Below are positions 7,250 through 15,400 of a stretch of 38,891 nt of DNA, piece after piece (position 1 is the stretch's first letter; each line of letters starts with the position of its first letter). The translations under genes were made by a program, and so were the position numbers. Origin of the DNA: an uncultured Flavobacteriales bacterium (GTDB taxonomy: Bacteria; Bacteroidota; Bacteroidia; Flavobacteriales_D; Crocinitomicaceae). The notes beneath the pieces were generated by a model, which did not search any database, was not told where the DNA came from, and saw only the letters and a list, made by a program, of their open reading frames with translations. The DNA lies in contig CAJQJL010000134.1 of the NCBI GenBank assembly GCA_905478665.1, positions 1-38,891 on the forward strand, written 5' to 3'.

Positions 7250-9331
7250 ATGATAAAGCAACTACATATTGTTTTGATCGGCTTGCTAATTAGCTCTTCA
7301 TGCTTGTTTGGGCAGGAGGAGAGGGATAATATCATCCAGCAACGTGTTGAGTTTATTTCAGAGCAATTGGAAACGGAAGAAATTGATTTGACGGATATCG
7401 TTGAACAACTAAATTTCCGATTCGATAATCCCTTGAACCTTAATTCTGCTAAGATTGAAGATTTACAGGAATTGGGATTGCTGACCGATGTTCAGATCAA
7501 TGATTTGATGTTGCACAGAAAGCTCTTTGGAAAATTCATCTCCATCTATGAAGTTCAAAGCCTTCAATATTGGGACATGGGAACAATTGGTCTTGTACTG
7601 CCATTTGTCAAGGTCGATGATAAACTGGATCAATTGCATGTAGGATTGAAAGAAGCTTTCAAACAAGGGAAGTTCGAAGCCTATTTTCGATACCAACAAA
7701 TTTTGGAGGATAAAGCAGGCTATGAAGATGTCAGCGATTCCATACTTCAAAATAGTAATAGTTACTATCACGGGAATTCGGCACGCTACTACACACGATT
7801 GCGATTTAGCTATCGTACGAACCTAAGCATTGGAGTGACAGCCGAAAAAGATCCAGGAGAAGAGTTTTTTAAGGGAAGCCAGAAAAATGGATTTGATTTC
7901 TATTCTGCGCATGCATTCTACAAAGGAGGAAAATATGTGAAGGCTGTCGCATTGGGTGATTATCAAGTACAAATTGGTCAAGGCTTAAATCTTTGGACGG
8001 GATATGCATTTGGTAAAACGGCAGATGTTACCAATGTGAAAAAATCGGCTAATTCATTAAAGCCGTACACTTCGGTTGATGAAGCACGTTTTTTGAGAGG
8101 AGCAGCTGTGCAACTTGGGTATAAGAATTTTTCGTTGACAACTTTCGGGTCATACAAGCAGGTGGATGCCTCATTCGCACTCGCAGATTCTTTGGATAAT
8201 GCGAATCAAATTGTTGAGAGTATCAACCTTGGTGGATTGCACAGAACGAATAGTGAAATCGCTCGGCGGCATACCTTGAATGAACTGATTGTTGGATCAA
8301 ATTTACAATACTCGCTTCGGAGTCTCCAAGTGGGAATCGCAGGAGTGTATCAAGGATACGATAAGGAATTTATCAAGGATACGAATTCGTACAATCAATA
8401 TGATTTTAGAGGAAAAAGTACAGTTGGTTTAAGTGCTGACTATAGTTGGGTGATTCGTAATTTCAATTTCTTTGGAGAGGTTTCTACAACGACTTATTCA
8501 GGTGGATTTGCCAATGTACATGGAGTCCTCTTTTCGCTCGATAGGCGTGCATCAATGAGTGTCGTTTACCGAAATTACGGAAGAAACTACCAAACCTTTT
8601 ACAACAATGGTTTTGCAGAAGCAAGTCGAACGCAGAACGAGAGTGGATTGTATGCAGGTTTAAAATTGAACCTTACAAAATCGTTCACCTTGAACACGTA
8701 TGTCGATATTTTCAAGTTCCCATGGATGCGATATCAAGTTGATGCTCCTTCCAATGGACACGAGTTTCTTATTCAACCTTCGTATAGACCGAGTCGAAGA
8801 TTGGAAATTTACCTGCGTTTCAGAGAGCAACGCCGACAAAAAAATAGTCGCGATTCAGACGGAACAATTACTCCGATCGAAGATGTTATACAACGAAACT
8901 ATCGAATCAACCTAAGTTATCAGGTGTCAGAAAGTATAAAGCTGAAGAGTAGAGTAGAGTTTGTCACGATTGATCGACCGAGTAATCATCCTGAAAGTGG
9001 AGTTATCGTTACTCAGGACATCATTTTTAAGCCAAAGTCATTTCCCGTTGATCTCGCATTACGCTACGCCTTATTTGACACGGATAGTTACGACACGCGT
9101 ATCTATACCTATGAAAACAATGCGCTGTATGTTTTCTCGTCACCATCGTATTATTATCAGGGGAGTCGGGCGTATGCAATGGTTCGGTGGACATTCCTTC
9201 GGAAATTTGACTTATGGGTACGTTATGGTATTTGCATATTTGCCAATCGTGAATCTTTGGGGTCTTCTGCCGAGGAAATTTTGGGAAATACCAAATCTGA
9301 TTTGACAGTTCAGTTGCGCTTGAAGTTTTAG
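7250..9331 (+). CDS. Helix-hairpin-helix (ComEA-like) outer-membrane barrel protein
   Basis: The 693-residue protein has an N-terminal signal peptide (cleavage around residue 22, ...CLFGQ), a helical region, then a helix-hairpin-helix segment at about 60-120 with PLNLNSAKIEDLQELGLLTDVQI and a second FGKFISIYEVQSL turn. The rest, from about residue 135, is made of beta strands with aromatic girdles and ends in LTVQLRLKF, a C-terminal aromatic barrel signal. Such HhH units bind DNA in ComEA; in this Bacteroidota family the unit is fused to a large barrel and its role is not established to my knowledge. It is last in the lipoprotein-barrel-HhH barrel operon, 3 nt after the preceding gene. A role in surface DNA handling is inference only. 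Confidence 0.78.
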   Translation: MIKQLHIVLIGLLISSSCLFGQEERDNIIQQRVEFISEQLETEEIDLTDIVEQLNFRFDNPLNLNSAKIEDLQELGLLTDVQINDLMLHRKLFGKFISIYEVQSLQYWDMGTIGLVLPFVKVDDKLDQLHVGLKEAFKQGKFEAYFRYQQILEDKAGYEDVSDSILQNSNSYYHGNSARYYTRLRFSYRTNLSIGVTAEKDPGEEFFKGSQKNGFDFYSAHAFYKGGKYVKAVALGDYQVQIGQGLNLWTGYAFGKTADVTNVKKSANSLKPYTSVDEARFLRGAAVQLGYKNFSLTTFGSYKQVDASFALADSLDNANQIVESINLGGLHRTNSEIARRHTLNELIVGSNLQYSLRSLQVGIAGVYQGYDKEFIKDTNSYNQYDFRGKSTVGLSADYSWVIRNFNFFGEVSTTTYSGGFANVHGVLFSLDRRASMSVVYRNYGRNYQTFYNNGFAEASRTQNESGLYAGLKLNLTKSFTLNTYVDIFKFPWMRYQVDAPSNGHEFLIQPSYRPSRRLEIYLRFREQRRQKNSRDSDGTITPIEDVIQRNYRINLSYQVSESIKLKSRVEFVTIDRPSNHPESGVIVTQDIIFKPKSFPVDLALRYALFDTDSYDTRIYTYENNALYVFSSPSYYYQGSRAYAMVRWTFLRKFDLWVRYGICIFANRESLGSSAEEILGNTKSDLTVQLRLKF

Positions 9332-9402
9332 CCGATAGAGTAGGTCTTAATTTCATGATTTTTGCTATTTTTCAGTAACTAATAATCACGAAACCGAAAA
9401 CT

Positions 9403-10251
9403 ATGAAAAGGCTTAAAAAGTTTTTACCAATCCTATTGATTCCAGTATTAACTGCATGCGGTGGAGATGCCACTGAAACTACAGGTGATGATACCACTGA
9501 AACGGCAACTGAAGAAGAAGTGTCTGCTGAGTTTGCAGATATAGCTGGACTGGCGGATCAATCAAGTTTAACAAACGTAGAACTAAATAGACTAATTCTC
9601 TTTTTGAATGACCGAGAAGTAATCTTAACGGGGTATCCGTATGCATATCCGCTTGGAGAAGGTGAAGAGGTTGAGTTTAAACCGAACTCATCAGATATGT
9701 TGGATGGAATCGATAACTCGGTAGACAATTGCAGTATTCGAATTAAGTTCAAAAATGAAACGGAACCACGAATGATGCACATCGGTGATTTATTTGCTGT
9801 AAAGGGAAAAATCGACATCTCATATTCTGTTAGTGAAGAATGGGGGAATACAACACGGATTTCTCTTACGGATGCTGAATACGTTGACAATGCTGAAGCA
9901 AAAGGTGGGGAGCTGAAATCTATCGAAGAGATTGATCTATCGAAGCAAATTTTCTGTGGAGACTTGTTCTCACTTATGGACAAGCATTATGGTGCACTTG
10001 CAAAGAAGAAAATAAGCGTTAGTGGAAGATACATTTCAACAACAGTATCAAAAAGTTTGGAAGGAGAGATTCTAGAAATTCGTGTCGATCTTGGTGACTC
10101 TGACAACAAAGTGGGGTGTGAGATGATTGATGAACCAAACGGAGATGATTTGAACGCACAAAGAGCCGCAGGAAAAGATCTAGTCATTGAAGGAACATTT
10201 TCTGGAATTACGTTCGATAACCCTCGAATCAATGGAGGAGTGCTGAAGTAG
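9403..10251 (+). CDS. Lipoprotein with two OB-fold-like halves
   Basis: The 282-residue protein starts with a lipoprotein signal (MKRLKKFLPILLIPVLTACGG; Cys19) followed by a Thr/Glu-rich acidic linker of about 30 residues. Two related beta-rich halves can be seen: one around NDREVILTGYPYAYPLGEGE to DAEYVDN (about 68-168) and one around KKISVSGRYISTTVSKSLEG to FSGITFDNPRINGG (about 205-280). Both have the 'xVxVxGxY' first strand expected of OB-fold (tRNA_anti-like) domains. No enzyme motif is seen. It lies 71 nt after the HhH-barrel gene and is followed by a bidirectional terminator, so it may be monocistronic. The OB-fold call is inference. Confidence 0.6.
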   Translation: MKRLKKFLPILLIPVLTACGGDATETTGDDTTETATEEEVSAEFADIAGLADQSSLTNVELNRLILFLNDREVILTGYPYAYPLGEGEEVEFKPNSSDMLDGIDNSVDNCSIRIKFKNETEPRMMHIGDLFAVKGKIDISYSVSEEWGNTTRISLTDAEYVDNAEAKGGELKSIEEIDLSKQIFCGDLFSLMDKHYGALAKKKISVSGRYISTTVSKSLEGEILEIRVDLGDSDNKVGCEMIDEPNGDDLNAQRAAGKDLVIEGTFSGITFDNPRINGGVLK

Positions 10252-10282
10252 ATCTGAGCAATTAATAGAAGTATTATACTGA

Positions 10283-10307
10283 AAAAGCCCGATTTTATCG
10301 GGCTTTT
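10283..10307. terminator. Bidirectional intrinsic terminator
   Basis: An 11-bp perfect stem AAAAGCCCGAT / ATCGGGCTTTT with a 3-nt TTT loop lies between convergent genes (stops at 10251 and 10337). T-rich tails on both strands let it terminate transcription from either side. Confidence 0.88.
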
Positions 10308-10336
10308 CTGTTTATGTAACAATTTGTATCAGCTGT

Positions 10337-11077
10337 CTATCGTATCGTTCGGATGTAGATCAGTTTATAACGTCCTTTTCCACTGTCGCGTTGGTCAATT
10401 TCAAATTTCCCTGTCGCCTTAATCAGTGGTGTTAATTTCTCGAAACCGTAATTTCGTGCATCGAAATTTGGTTGTTTCTTTTGAATTAAACTTCCAACGT
10501 CTCCCAAAAATGCCCATCCATCATCGTCGGCGAGGTCATTTACAGATTGCGTGATTAGTTTGATTGTGCTTGGGCCAACTGTGTCTACCGTCTTCTTCTT
10601 GGGCTTTGTCTTGCCTGTGGAAGCTGCTTCTTCTTTATCGTCAGACCCCAATATTTCGAGGTAAACGAATTTATCACAGGCCACAATGAACGGGTTTGGT
10701 GTTTTCTTTTCACCAATTCCAATAACCATTAGTCCAGCCTCACGGATTCGCGTTGCAAGCTTTGTAAAGTCACTGTCACTTGATGCGATACAGAATCCGT
10801 CTGCCTTTCCAGAGTAGAGGATGTCCATTGCATCGATAATCATAGCTGAGTCCGTTGCATTTTTTCCAGTTGTATAACCGTACTGTTGCATCGGTGTAAT
10901 TGCATTTTCCAAAAGAACTTTTTTCCACTTTGATAAATGGGGGTTTGTCCAGTCTCCATAGATACGTTTTATGGTAGGATTGCCATACTTGGCAAGCTCC
11001 TCCATCATTTCTTTTATGTACTTGGATGGAATGTTGTCCCCGTCAATTAGAACGGCGAGTGTTTTATCTTTTTCCAT
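10337..11077 (-). CDS. NYN/PIN-like nuclease domain protein with C-terminal OST-HTH (LOTUS) domain
   Basis: The ATG at 11077-11075 gives 246 residues and puts the first NYN strand at the N-terminus; the frame is open upstream to 11125 but that adds residues unrelated to the family. The NYN domain (about 5-140) shows the acidic residues of the PIN-like fold: LIDGDN (Asp12, Asp14), Asp76 in NATDSAMIIDAMD and SSDSDF (Asp101, Asp103), with RIYGDWT between. A basic linker (about 145-165) leads to an OST-HTH/LOTUS domain (about 168-240, GWAFLGDVGSLIQKKQPNFDARNYG). LabA/DUF88-type proteins of this architecture are thought to bind or cleave RNA. It lies 37 nt downstream of the dnaX C-terminal reading frame on the same strand, with no terminator between, so it is probably co-transcribed with dnaX. 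Confidence 0.85.
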   Translation of the reverse strand: MEKDKTLAVLIDGDNIPSKYIKEMMEELAKYGNPTIKRIYGDWTNPHLSKWKKVLLENAITPMQQYGYTTGKNATDSAMIIDAMDILYSGKADGFCIASSDSDFTKLATRIREAGLMVIGIGEKKTPNPFIVACDKFVYLEILGSDDKEEAASTGKTKPKKKTVDTVGPSTIKLITQSVNDLADDDGWAFLGDVGSLIQKKQPNFDARNYGFEKLTPLIKATGKFEIDQRDSGKGRYKLIYIRTIR

Positions 11078-11114
11078 TATATATATTTTGATTTGAGGTG
11101 AAGAACATTGAATT

Positions 11115-11495
11115 TTAATATTCAATATCGAGATTGAAAGTGTTCTTCAGCGTGTGCAAGTTAGGGTTTTTTCTTGCAAGTGCCGCAAATTTGTCCTTTC
11201 CAGTTTGATATTTCACCTCTTGTTCGGGATTGTTTGTGATCTCCAAACGAATCATAATGCTAAAGTTTTTCAGGTCTCTCCTGACAAAATCAAGTAGGTC
11301 AGATAAGGCAGGCTGGATGTAGTCAATTTGAACTTGATTGTCTACTTCCATAATGTATTTGTCGTCCGCCTCTCGCTTTGGCTCTCGCTTAATCATTGCG
11401 TTGTAGAAGGTTTCCTTCCCCTCATTTTTCTGTTGAAAAGCAAATTTACGCCAAGCCATTTTTAGATCGTCATAAGCGTACGCATTGTGGGGCAT
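11115..11495 (-). CDS. DnaX C-terminal (tau-type) domain as a separate reading frame
   Basis: This frame starts with ATG at 11495 and codes for 126 residues (MPHNAYAYDDLKMAWRKFAF to LHTLKNTFNLDIEY). The pattern 'MP...y....l...W..FA...k..GK', then 'DNQVQIDYIQPALSDLLDFVRRDLKN' and 'KYQTGKDKFAALARKNPNL' is what I expect at the C-terminus of Bacteroidota DNA polymerase III gamma/tau proteins. It is in the same frame as the linker frame at 11514-11739 but separated from it by an in-frame TAA (11516-11514); the ATG is 18 nt after that stop. It could be made as a separate subunit by reinitiation, reached by stop-codon readthrough, or be normal coding sequence broken by a sequence error. The domain contacts partner replisome subunits in better-known tau proteins; that role is inferred. 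Confidence 0.65.
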   Translation of the reverse strand: MPHNAYAYDDLKMAWRKFAFQQKNEGKETFYNAMIKREPKREADDKYIMEVDNQVQIDYIQPALSDLLDFVRRDLKNFSIMIRLEITNNPEQEVKYQTGKDKFAALARKNPNLHTLKNTFNLDIEY

Positions 11496-11513
11496 GTTGT
11501 TTATGTCGATCCC

Positions 11514-11739
11514 TTATATTTTTTCCTCTTCCTTTTTCTCCATCATTTTTTTGATGGAAAGATTGGATGTGCTCAAATGACCAGATGGTGTCTCCAAAAC
11601 TTTCGGCGGAGGCTTCATCATCAAATCCTTGGACGATGCCTTAATGGTTGGCTTAACCGTAGCTTTTTGGGCTTTCTCCCTAAGGTTTTGATTCGGAAAC
11701 GGGATGATCTTGACGTGGTCCGTCAGTCGTTTTTTTTTT
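11514..11739 (-). other. dnaX: dnaX tau linker encoded in the -1 frame
   Basis: From the A10 run at 11739-11730 the frame -1 relative to the dnaX core stays open for about 71 codons after the run (RLTDHVKIIPFPNQN to KKEEEKI) before TAA at 11516-11514. Its Lys/Pro-rich low-complexity composition is that of the flexible linker normally found between the clamp-loader ATPase and the tau C-terminal domain, so this is coding sequence and not noise. A -1 shift on the A run would yield a product of about 441 residues. The same frame resumes after the TAA as the C-terminal domain. Confidence 0.6.
11711..11739 (-). promoter_or_regulatory. dnaX: Candidate dnaX frameshift site: A10 run plus hairpin
   Basis: On the coding strand ten consecutive A residues (11739-11730) follow codon Leu366, then a 4-nt spacer and a hairpin TGACG-GACCA-CGTCA (11725-11711) whose first three bases are the zero-frame stop TGA. 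A slippery A run with a downstream stem a few nucleotides away is the arrangement of known dnaX recoding sites: ribosomal -1 shifting in E. coli, and slippage on an A run in Thermus. The zero frame gives a gamma-like 371-residue protein and the -1 frame gives the longer product. Confidence 0.6.
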
Positions 11740-12838
11740 CGAGCTCCGTGTTGATGGAGCACAATTGCATGAGGGCCATTTCGACCAGCAATCGTTGATT
11801 TTTTGAAGCTTTATATTCGACATCGGCTCTGCTCAATACACCTAAAGCGCGCAAGAGGTAACCAGCATCTATTTTCTTCGATTGCTCGACAAATTTTGCT
11901 TGAATAGACTCGCTTACTTCCAATAATTGCGCGGTGCGAACATCTTTGCAAACTAACAAGTTTCGGTAGTGATCGGCTAATCCAACAATAAAATTGTGTG
12001 GATCGAATCCCTTTTCAATAATGTCGTTCATTAATAGCAATGAACTAGGAATATCATCTTTCAAGGCATTCTCAACGATCCTGAAATAGTAATCGTAATC
12101 GAGAATGTTTAGATTATCTATTACGTTGTCGTACGTAATTGAATCTCCAGAGAACGTAACGATCTGATCGAAGATAGACAATGCATCACGAAGGGCCCCA
12201 TCTGCTTTTTGAGCGATAATATGCAATGCATCCGTGTCAGCAGTAATCCCTTCCTTCTCAGCAATGAAAGCCAAATGGTCAGCAATGTCCTTTACCTTGA
12301 TACGGTTGAAGTCGAAAATTTGACAACGTGAAAGAATCGTTGGAATGATCTTGTGTTTCTCAGTTGTTGCCAGAATAAATATTGCATGCTTTGGCGGTTC
12401 CTCCAGTGTCTTCAAAAAAGCATTGAATGCCGATGTTGAGAGCATGTGAACCTCATCAATGATATACACCTTATGCGTTCCCAATTGTGGAGCAATGCGC
12501 ACCTGATCAATTAGGCTTCTGATATCTTCAACTGAATTGTTTGAAGCAGCATCCAATTCGTAAACATTCAACGATGCTCCTGAATTGAAAGATTCACAAG
12601 AATCGCAAACGTTACATGCTTCGATATTCTCCGTTCTGTTAAAGCAATTGATTGTCTTTGCAAGAATTCTCGCCGATGAGGTTTTTCCCACTCCACGCGA
12701 ACCACAGAACAAAAAAGCCTGCGCGAGATGATCACTTTTTATTGCATTACGAAGCGTAGACGTAATCGACTTTTGACCAACAACAGTGTCGAAGGTCTGA
12801 GGTCTGTATTTTCGCGCCGAAACAATAAAATCACTCAT
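11723..12838 (-). CDS. dnaX: DNA polymerase III subunit gamma/tau, clamp-loader ATPase part
   Basis: The zero-frame product is 371 residues and covers the AAA+ clamp-loader ATPase that, with delta and delta', loads the beta clamp on DNA. Visible motifs are Walker A GSRGVGKTS (46-54), four zinc-ligand cysteines (65, 75, 78, 81), Walker B DEVH (128-131) and the sensor/arginine motif SRC (170-172), followed by the lid and collar helices up to about 365. The start is ATG at 12838; a TTG one codon earlier is not needed. The frame ends at TGA (11725-11723) right after an A10 run, at the point where a tau linker should begin; the linker continues in the -1 frame. An exact -7 box (12844-12851) ends 5 nt before the ATG, suggesting a leaderless mRNA. 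It is divergent from the gene at 13013. Confidence 0.93.
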   Translation of the reverse strand: MSDFIVSARKYRPQTFDTVVGQKSITSTLRNAIKSDHLAQAFLFCGSRGVGKTSSARILAKTINCFNRTENIEACNVCDSCESFNSGASLNVYELDAASNNSVEDIRSLIDQVRIAPQLGTHKVYIIDEVHMLSTSAFNAFLKTLEEPPKHAIFILATTEKHKIIPTILSRCQIFDFNRIKVKDIADHLAFIAEKEGITADTDALHIIAQKADGALRDALSIFDQIVTFSGDSITYDNVIDNLNILDYDYYFRIVENALKDDIPSSLLLMNDIIEKGFDPHNFIVGLADHYRNLLVCKDVRTAQLLEVSESIQAKFVEQSKKIDAGYLLRALGVLSRADVEYKASKNQRLLVEMALMQLCSINTELEKKND

Positions 12839-12843
12839 CAAAA

Positions 12844-12851
12844 CAAAGTTA
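12844..12851 (-). promoter_or_regulatory. -7 promoter box immediately before dnaX
   Basis: TAACTTTG on the minus strand matches TAnnTTTG exactly and ends 5 nt before the dnaX ATG at 12838. The transcription start would fall at or next to the start codon. No clear -33 TTTG is seen. Confidence 0.6.
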
Positions 12852-13012
12852 ATTTTTTAGTTTGATCTCACCTAAAATTGTTGATAACTTGAAACATCAG
12901 TGAAGAGTTTTGGGTTCCGCACTGTCCTTGACTTAAAAAGGGAAAATTTCACAGGATGGTCAAAATCCGGGGTTAATTTCATAACTTGTACCACAAACTA
13001 AAACTTTAGAAA

Positions 13013-15385
13013 GTGCTAAAACGAACTCTCCTCCTGTGTGCATTGCTTGCGCACGCTTTAACTTCAAACTCACAAGTCAATCTTAATCTTCTTTCAAACT
13101 ATGTTTATCCTCCATCAAGGGGAGAGTGTAGCGATATCTGGGGATATGTAGATCAAGCGGGTAACGAATATGCGATCGTTGGGAATAATAATGGAACGTC
13201 TATCGTTGATGTGACGGATCCTTCGAATCCATCGGAAGTATTTTATTCTGCTGGACCTTCGTCAATCTGGCGTGATATTAAGGTATGGCAAAACACTGCT
13301 TACATTACAAATGAAGAAAGTGGTGGAATGAAAATTATTGACATGAGTAATCTGCCAGGACCTATTACGGGAGCAGATGTTTATAATTTTAGTGGGTCTA
13401 CCTACCAATTTAATTCTGCTCATGACCTCTATATCGATGAAAACGGACACGGTTATATCCTTGGTGCAGATAATGGAGTTGGAGGGGCAATCATCTTAAA
13501 TCTTGCTACAAATCCATTGGCTCCAACTGAATTGGGTCGCTACAACGATTTTTATTTACACGATGCTTTCGTTCGTGGTGATACTTTATGGGGCGGTGCT
13601 ATCAACGATGGTTTTTTCGTCGTTGTTGATGTTTCTAATCCTGCATCTCCTACAACAATGGCGACGCAATTTACACCTTCGACATTTACACACAATTGCT
13701 GGTTGTCCGATGATGGTAATTCTTTGTTTACTACGGATGAGGTTTCGGGTGCATACCTCGGATCTTATGATGTAAGTGATATTAATAATATTGTTCAACT
13801 CGATCAAATTCAGTCTAGTCCAGGGAATGGTGTGATTCCGCACAACAGCTTTGTATTGGGAGATTACTTAGTCACTTCCTACTACCGTGACGGTGTAACG
13901 ATCCATGACATTTCTGATCCAGCGAATATGATTGAAGTCGGAAATTACGATACTTCCCCAAATATGTCGGGAGACGGGTTTAATGGATTGTGGGGTGTTT
14001 ATCCTTACCTTCCTTCTGGAAATATTATTGGAAGTGATATAGAGAAAGGGTTGTTTGTTTGGGGGCCTAATTATGTGCCAGCAGCATACTTGGTTGGTAA
14101 TATTACCGATATTGTAACAACGAATCCAATTAACAATGCACAGGTAGACATTCTATTGACGAATGATACGGATAACTCAGATGCGATTGGAGATTATGCA
14201 ACTGGAACAGGTACAGCAGGAACATATACGGTGACGTATACGAAGCTTGGTTACGCGACGGAAACAATTAATAATGTTGTATTGGCAAATGGCGCTACAA
14301 CAGTACTTGATGTTGAGATGCAGCCTTTGACGACTTTTACGCTTTCTGGTCAGGTGATTGATGAAAATTCAGATCCAGTTATTGGAGCGCAGGTGAAGAT
14401 TTCGAATGGTGCTTTCACAACGACGGTAACAACCAATGGACTTGGTAATTTTGATGTGCCAAGCTTTTTGGAAGGAACGTATGACGTGTTCATCGGGATA
14501 TGGGGTTATCATTCTTTCTGTGCATTGAACGAGAATTTATTAATAGCTGGAAATCCATATGTATACCAAATAGAAAGTGGTTATTCAGATGATTTTGCAC
14601 TCGACCTTGGTTGGTCTGTATCTGGTAATGCAAATACAGGAGACTGGGAAAGAGGAATTCCTGATGGAACAACCTTGGGGGGGGCTCAATCGAATCCAGG
14701 TGCAGATTCTCAAGGAGATTGTGGTGAAGAAGCATACGTTACAGGAAACGGAGGAGGAAGCGCTGGGAATGATGATATCGATGGAGGAGAGACAGTTCTT
14801 ACTTCACCAGTATTTGATTTGTCTGCGTATGTAACTCCCTACATTAGCTTTGAGCGCTGGTTTTTTAACGACGGAGGTACAGGTTCTCCAAACGATTCAA
14901 TGGTGGTAGAATTGACTAACGGTACTATGACAGTTACACTTGATTTTGCAGTTGCAAATGACCCAGATGCTGGTACATGGGCTGCGAAGAATTTCAAAGT
15001 GTCTGATTTCCTTGCGCCAACGAATTCCATGCAATTGAAAGTTCGAGCAATGGACATTCCATCTGGTCATATTTCAGAAGGTGGACTCGATAAATTTAGA
15101 GTCGTTGATTCTTCAAGTGTTGGTGTTGAAACTTTGGCAGGTTTTGATGGTATTTCAGTTTACCCTTCACCTTTCCATGAGAAGTTAATGATCAGCTCAT
15201 CGACTTCTGCAGATCAGATTTCAATTGAAGTTTACGAGATGACTTCTGGTAGAAAAATTGATTCACGAACATTTGAGAATGCTCCAATGTTCAGTTTTGA
15301 GAATAACTATGCACGCGGCGTGTACTTGATTCAAGTATACGGTGATAATGAGTTATTGAAGACGGAACGGGTAATTAAGATGTAG
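13013..15385 (+). CDS. Choice-of-anchor B (LVIVD-repeat) secreted protein with T9SS class A tag
   Basis: The start is GTG at 13013, since a TAG lies two codons upstream in frame and the next residues form a signal peptide (MLKRTLLLCALLAHALTSNSQ). Residues about 30-360 hold LVIVD-type beta-propeller repeats: SDIWGYVDQAGNEYAIVGNNNGTSIVDVTDP and later ...IIDMSNL..., ...VVVDVSNPASPTT... and ...VTIHDISDPANMIEVG, the pattern of the 'choice-of-anchor B' family. They are followed by two carboxypeptidase-regulatory-like Ig domains (about 362-425 and 440-500), a MAM/jelly-roll-like segment rich in Gly/Asp (about 520-690) and a T9SS type A tag from about 708 (GISVYPSPFHEKLMIS to ...ERVIKM). It is a surface or secreted protein; the ligand is unknown. 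It converges on the desaturase gene with a 15-nt gap and no terminator visible. Confidence 0.88.
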   Translation: MLKRTLLLCALLAHALTSNSQVNLNLLSNYVYPPSRGECSDIWGYVDQAGNEYAIVGNNNGTSIVDVTDPSNPSEVFYSAGPSSIWRDIKVWQNTAYITNEESGGMKIIDMSNLPGPITGADVYNFSGSTYQFNSAHDLYIDENGHGYILGADNGVGGAIILNLATNPLAPTELGRYNDFYLHDAFVRGDTLWGGAINDGFFVVVDVSNPASPTTMATQFTPSTFTHNCWLSDDGNSLFTTDEVSGAYLGSYDVSDINNIVQLDQIQSSPGNGVIPHNSFVLGDYLVTSYYRDGVTIHDISDPANMIEVGNYDTSPNMSGDGFNGLWGVYPYLPSGNIIGSDIEKGLFVWGPNYVPAAYLVGNITDIVTTNPINNAQVDILLTNDTDNSDAIGDYATGTGTAGTYTVTYTKLGYATETINNVVLANGATTVLDVEMQPLTTFTLSGQVIDENSDPVIGAQVKISNGAFTTTVTTNGLGNFDVPSFLEGTYDVFIGIWGYHSFCALNENLLIAGNPYVYQIESGYSDDFALDLGWSVSGNANTGDWERGIPDGTTLGGAQSNPGADSQGDCGEEAYVTGNGGGSAGNDDIDGGETVLTSPVFDLSAYVTPYISFERWFFNDGGTGSPNDSMVVELTNGTMTVTLDFAVANDPDAGTWAAKNFKVSDFLAPTNSMQLKVRAMDIPSGHISEGGLDKFRVVDSSSVGVETLAGFDGISVYPSPFHEKLMISSSTSADQISIEVYEMTSGRKIDSRTFENAPMFSFENNYARGVYLIQVYGDNELLKTERVIKM

Positions 15386-15400
15386 ATTGAGATTTCGGCG

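Noticed and set aside
11730-11739. The A10 run as a simple homopolymer sequence error
   Set aside because: Not fully excluded, but the downstream stem placed at the stop codon and known dnaX recoding make a functional site at least as likely; kept as a finding with a test.
12842-13012. Possible small RNA in the dnaX/13013 divergent region
   Set aside because: Only short imperfect pairings (for example TTGAC/GTCAA) were found and the region is explained by two divergent promoters.
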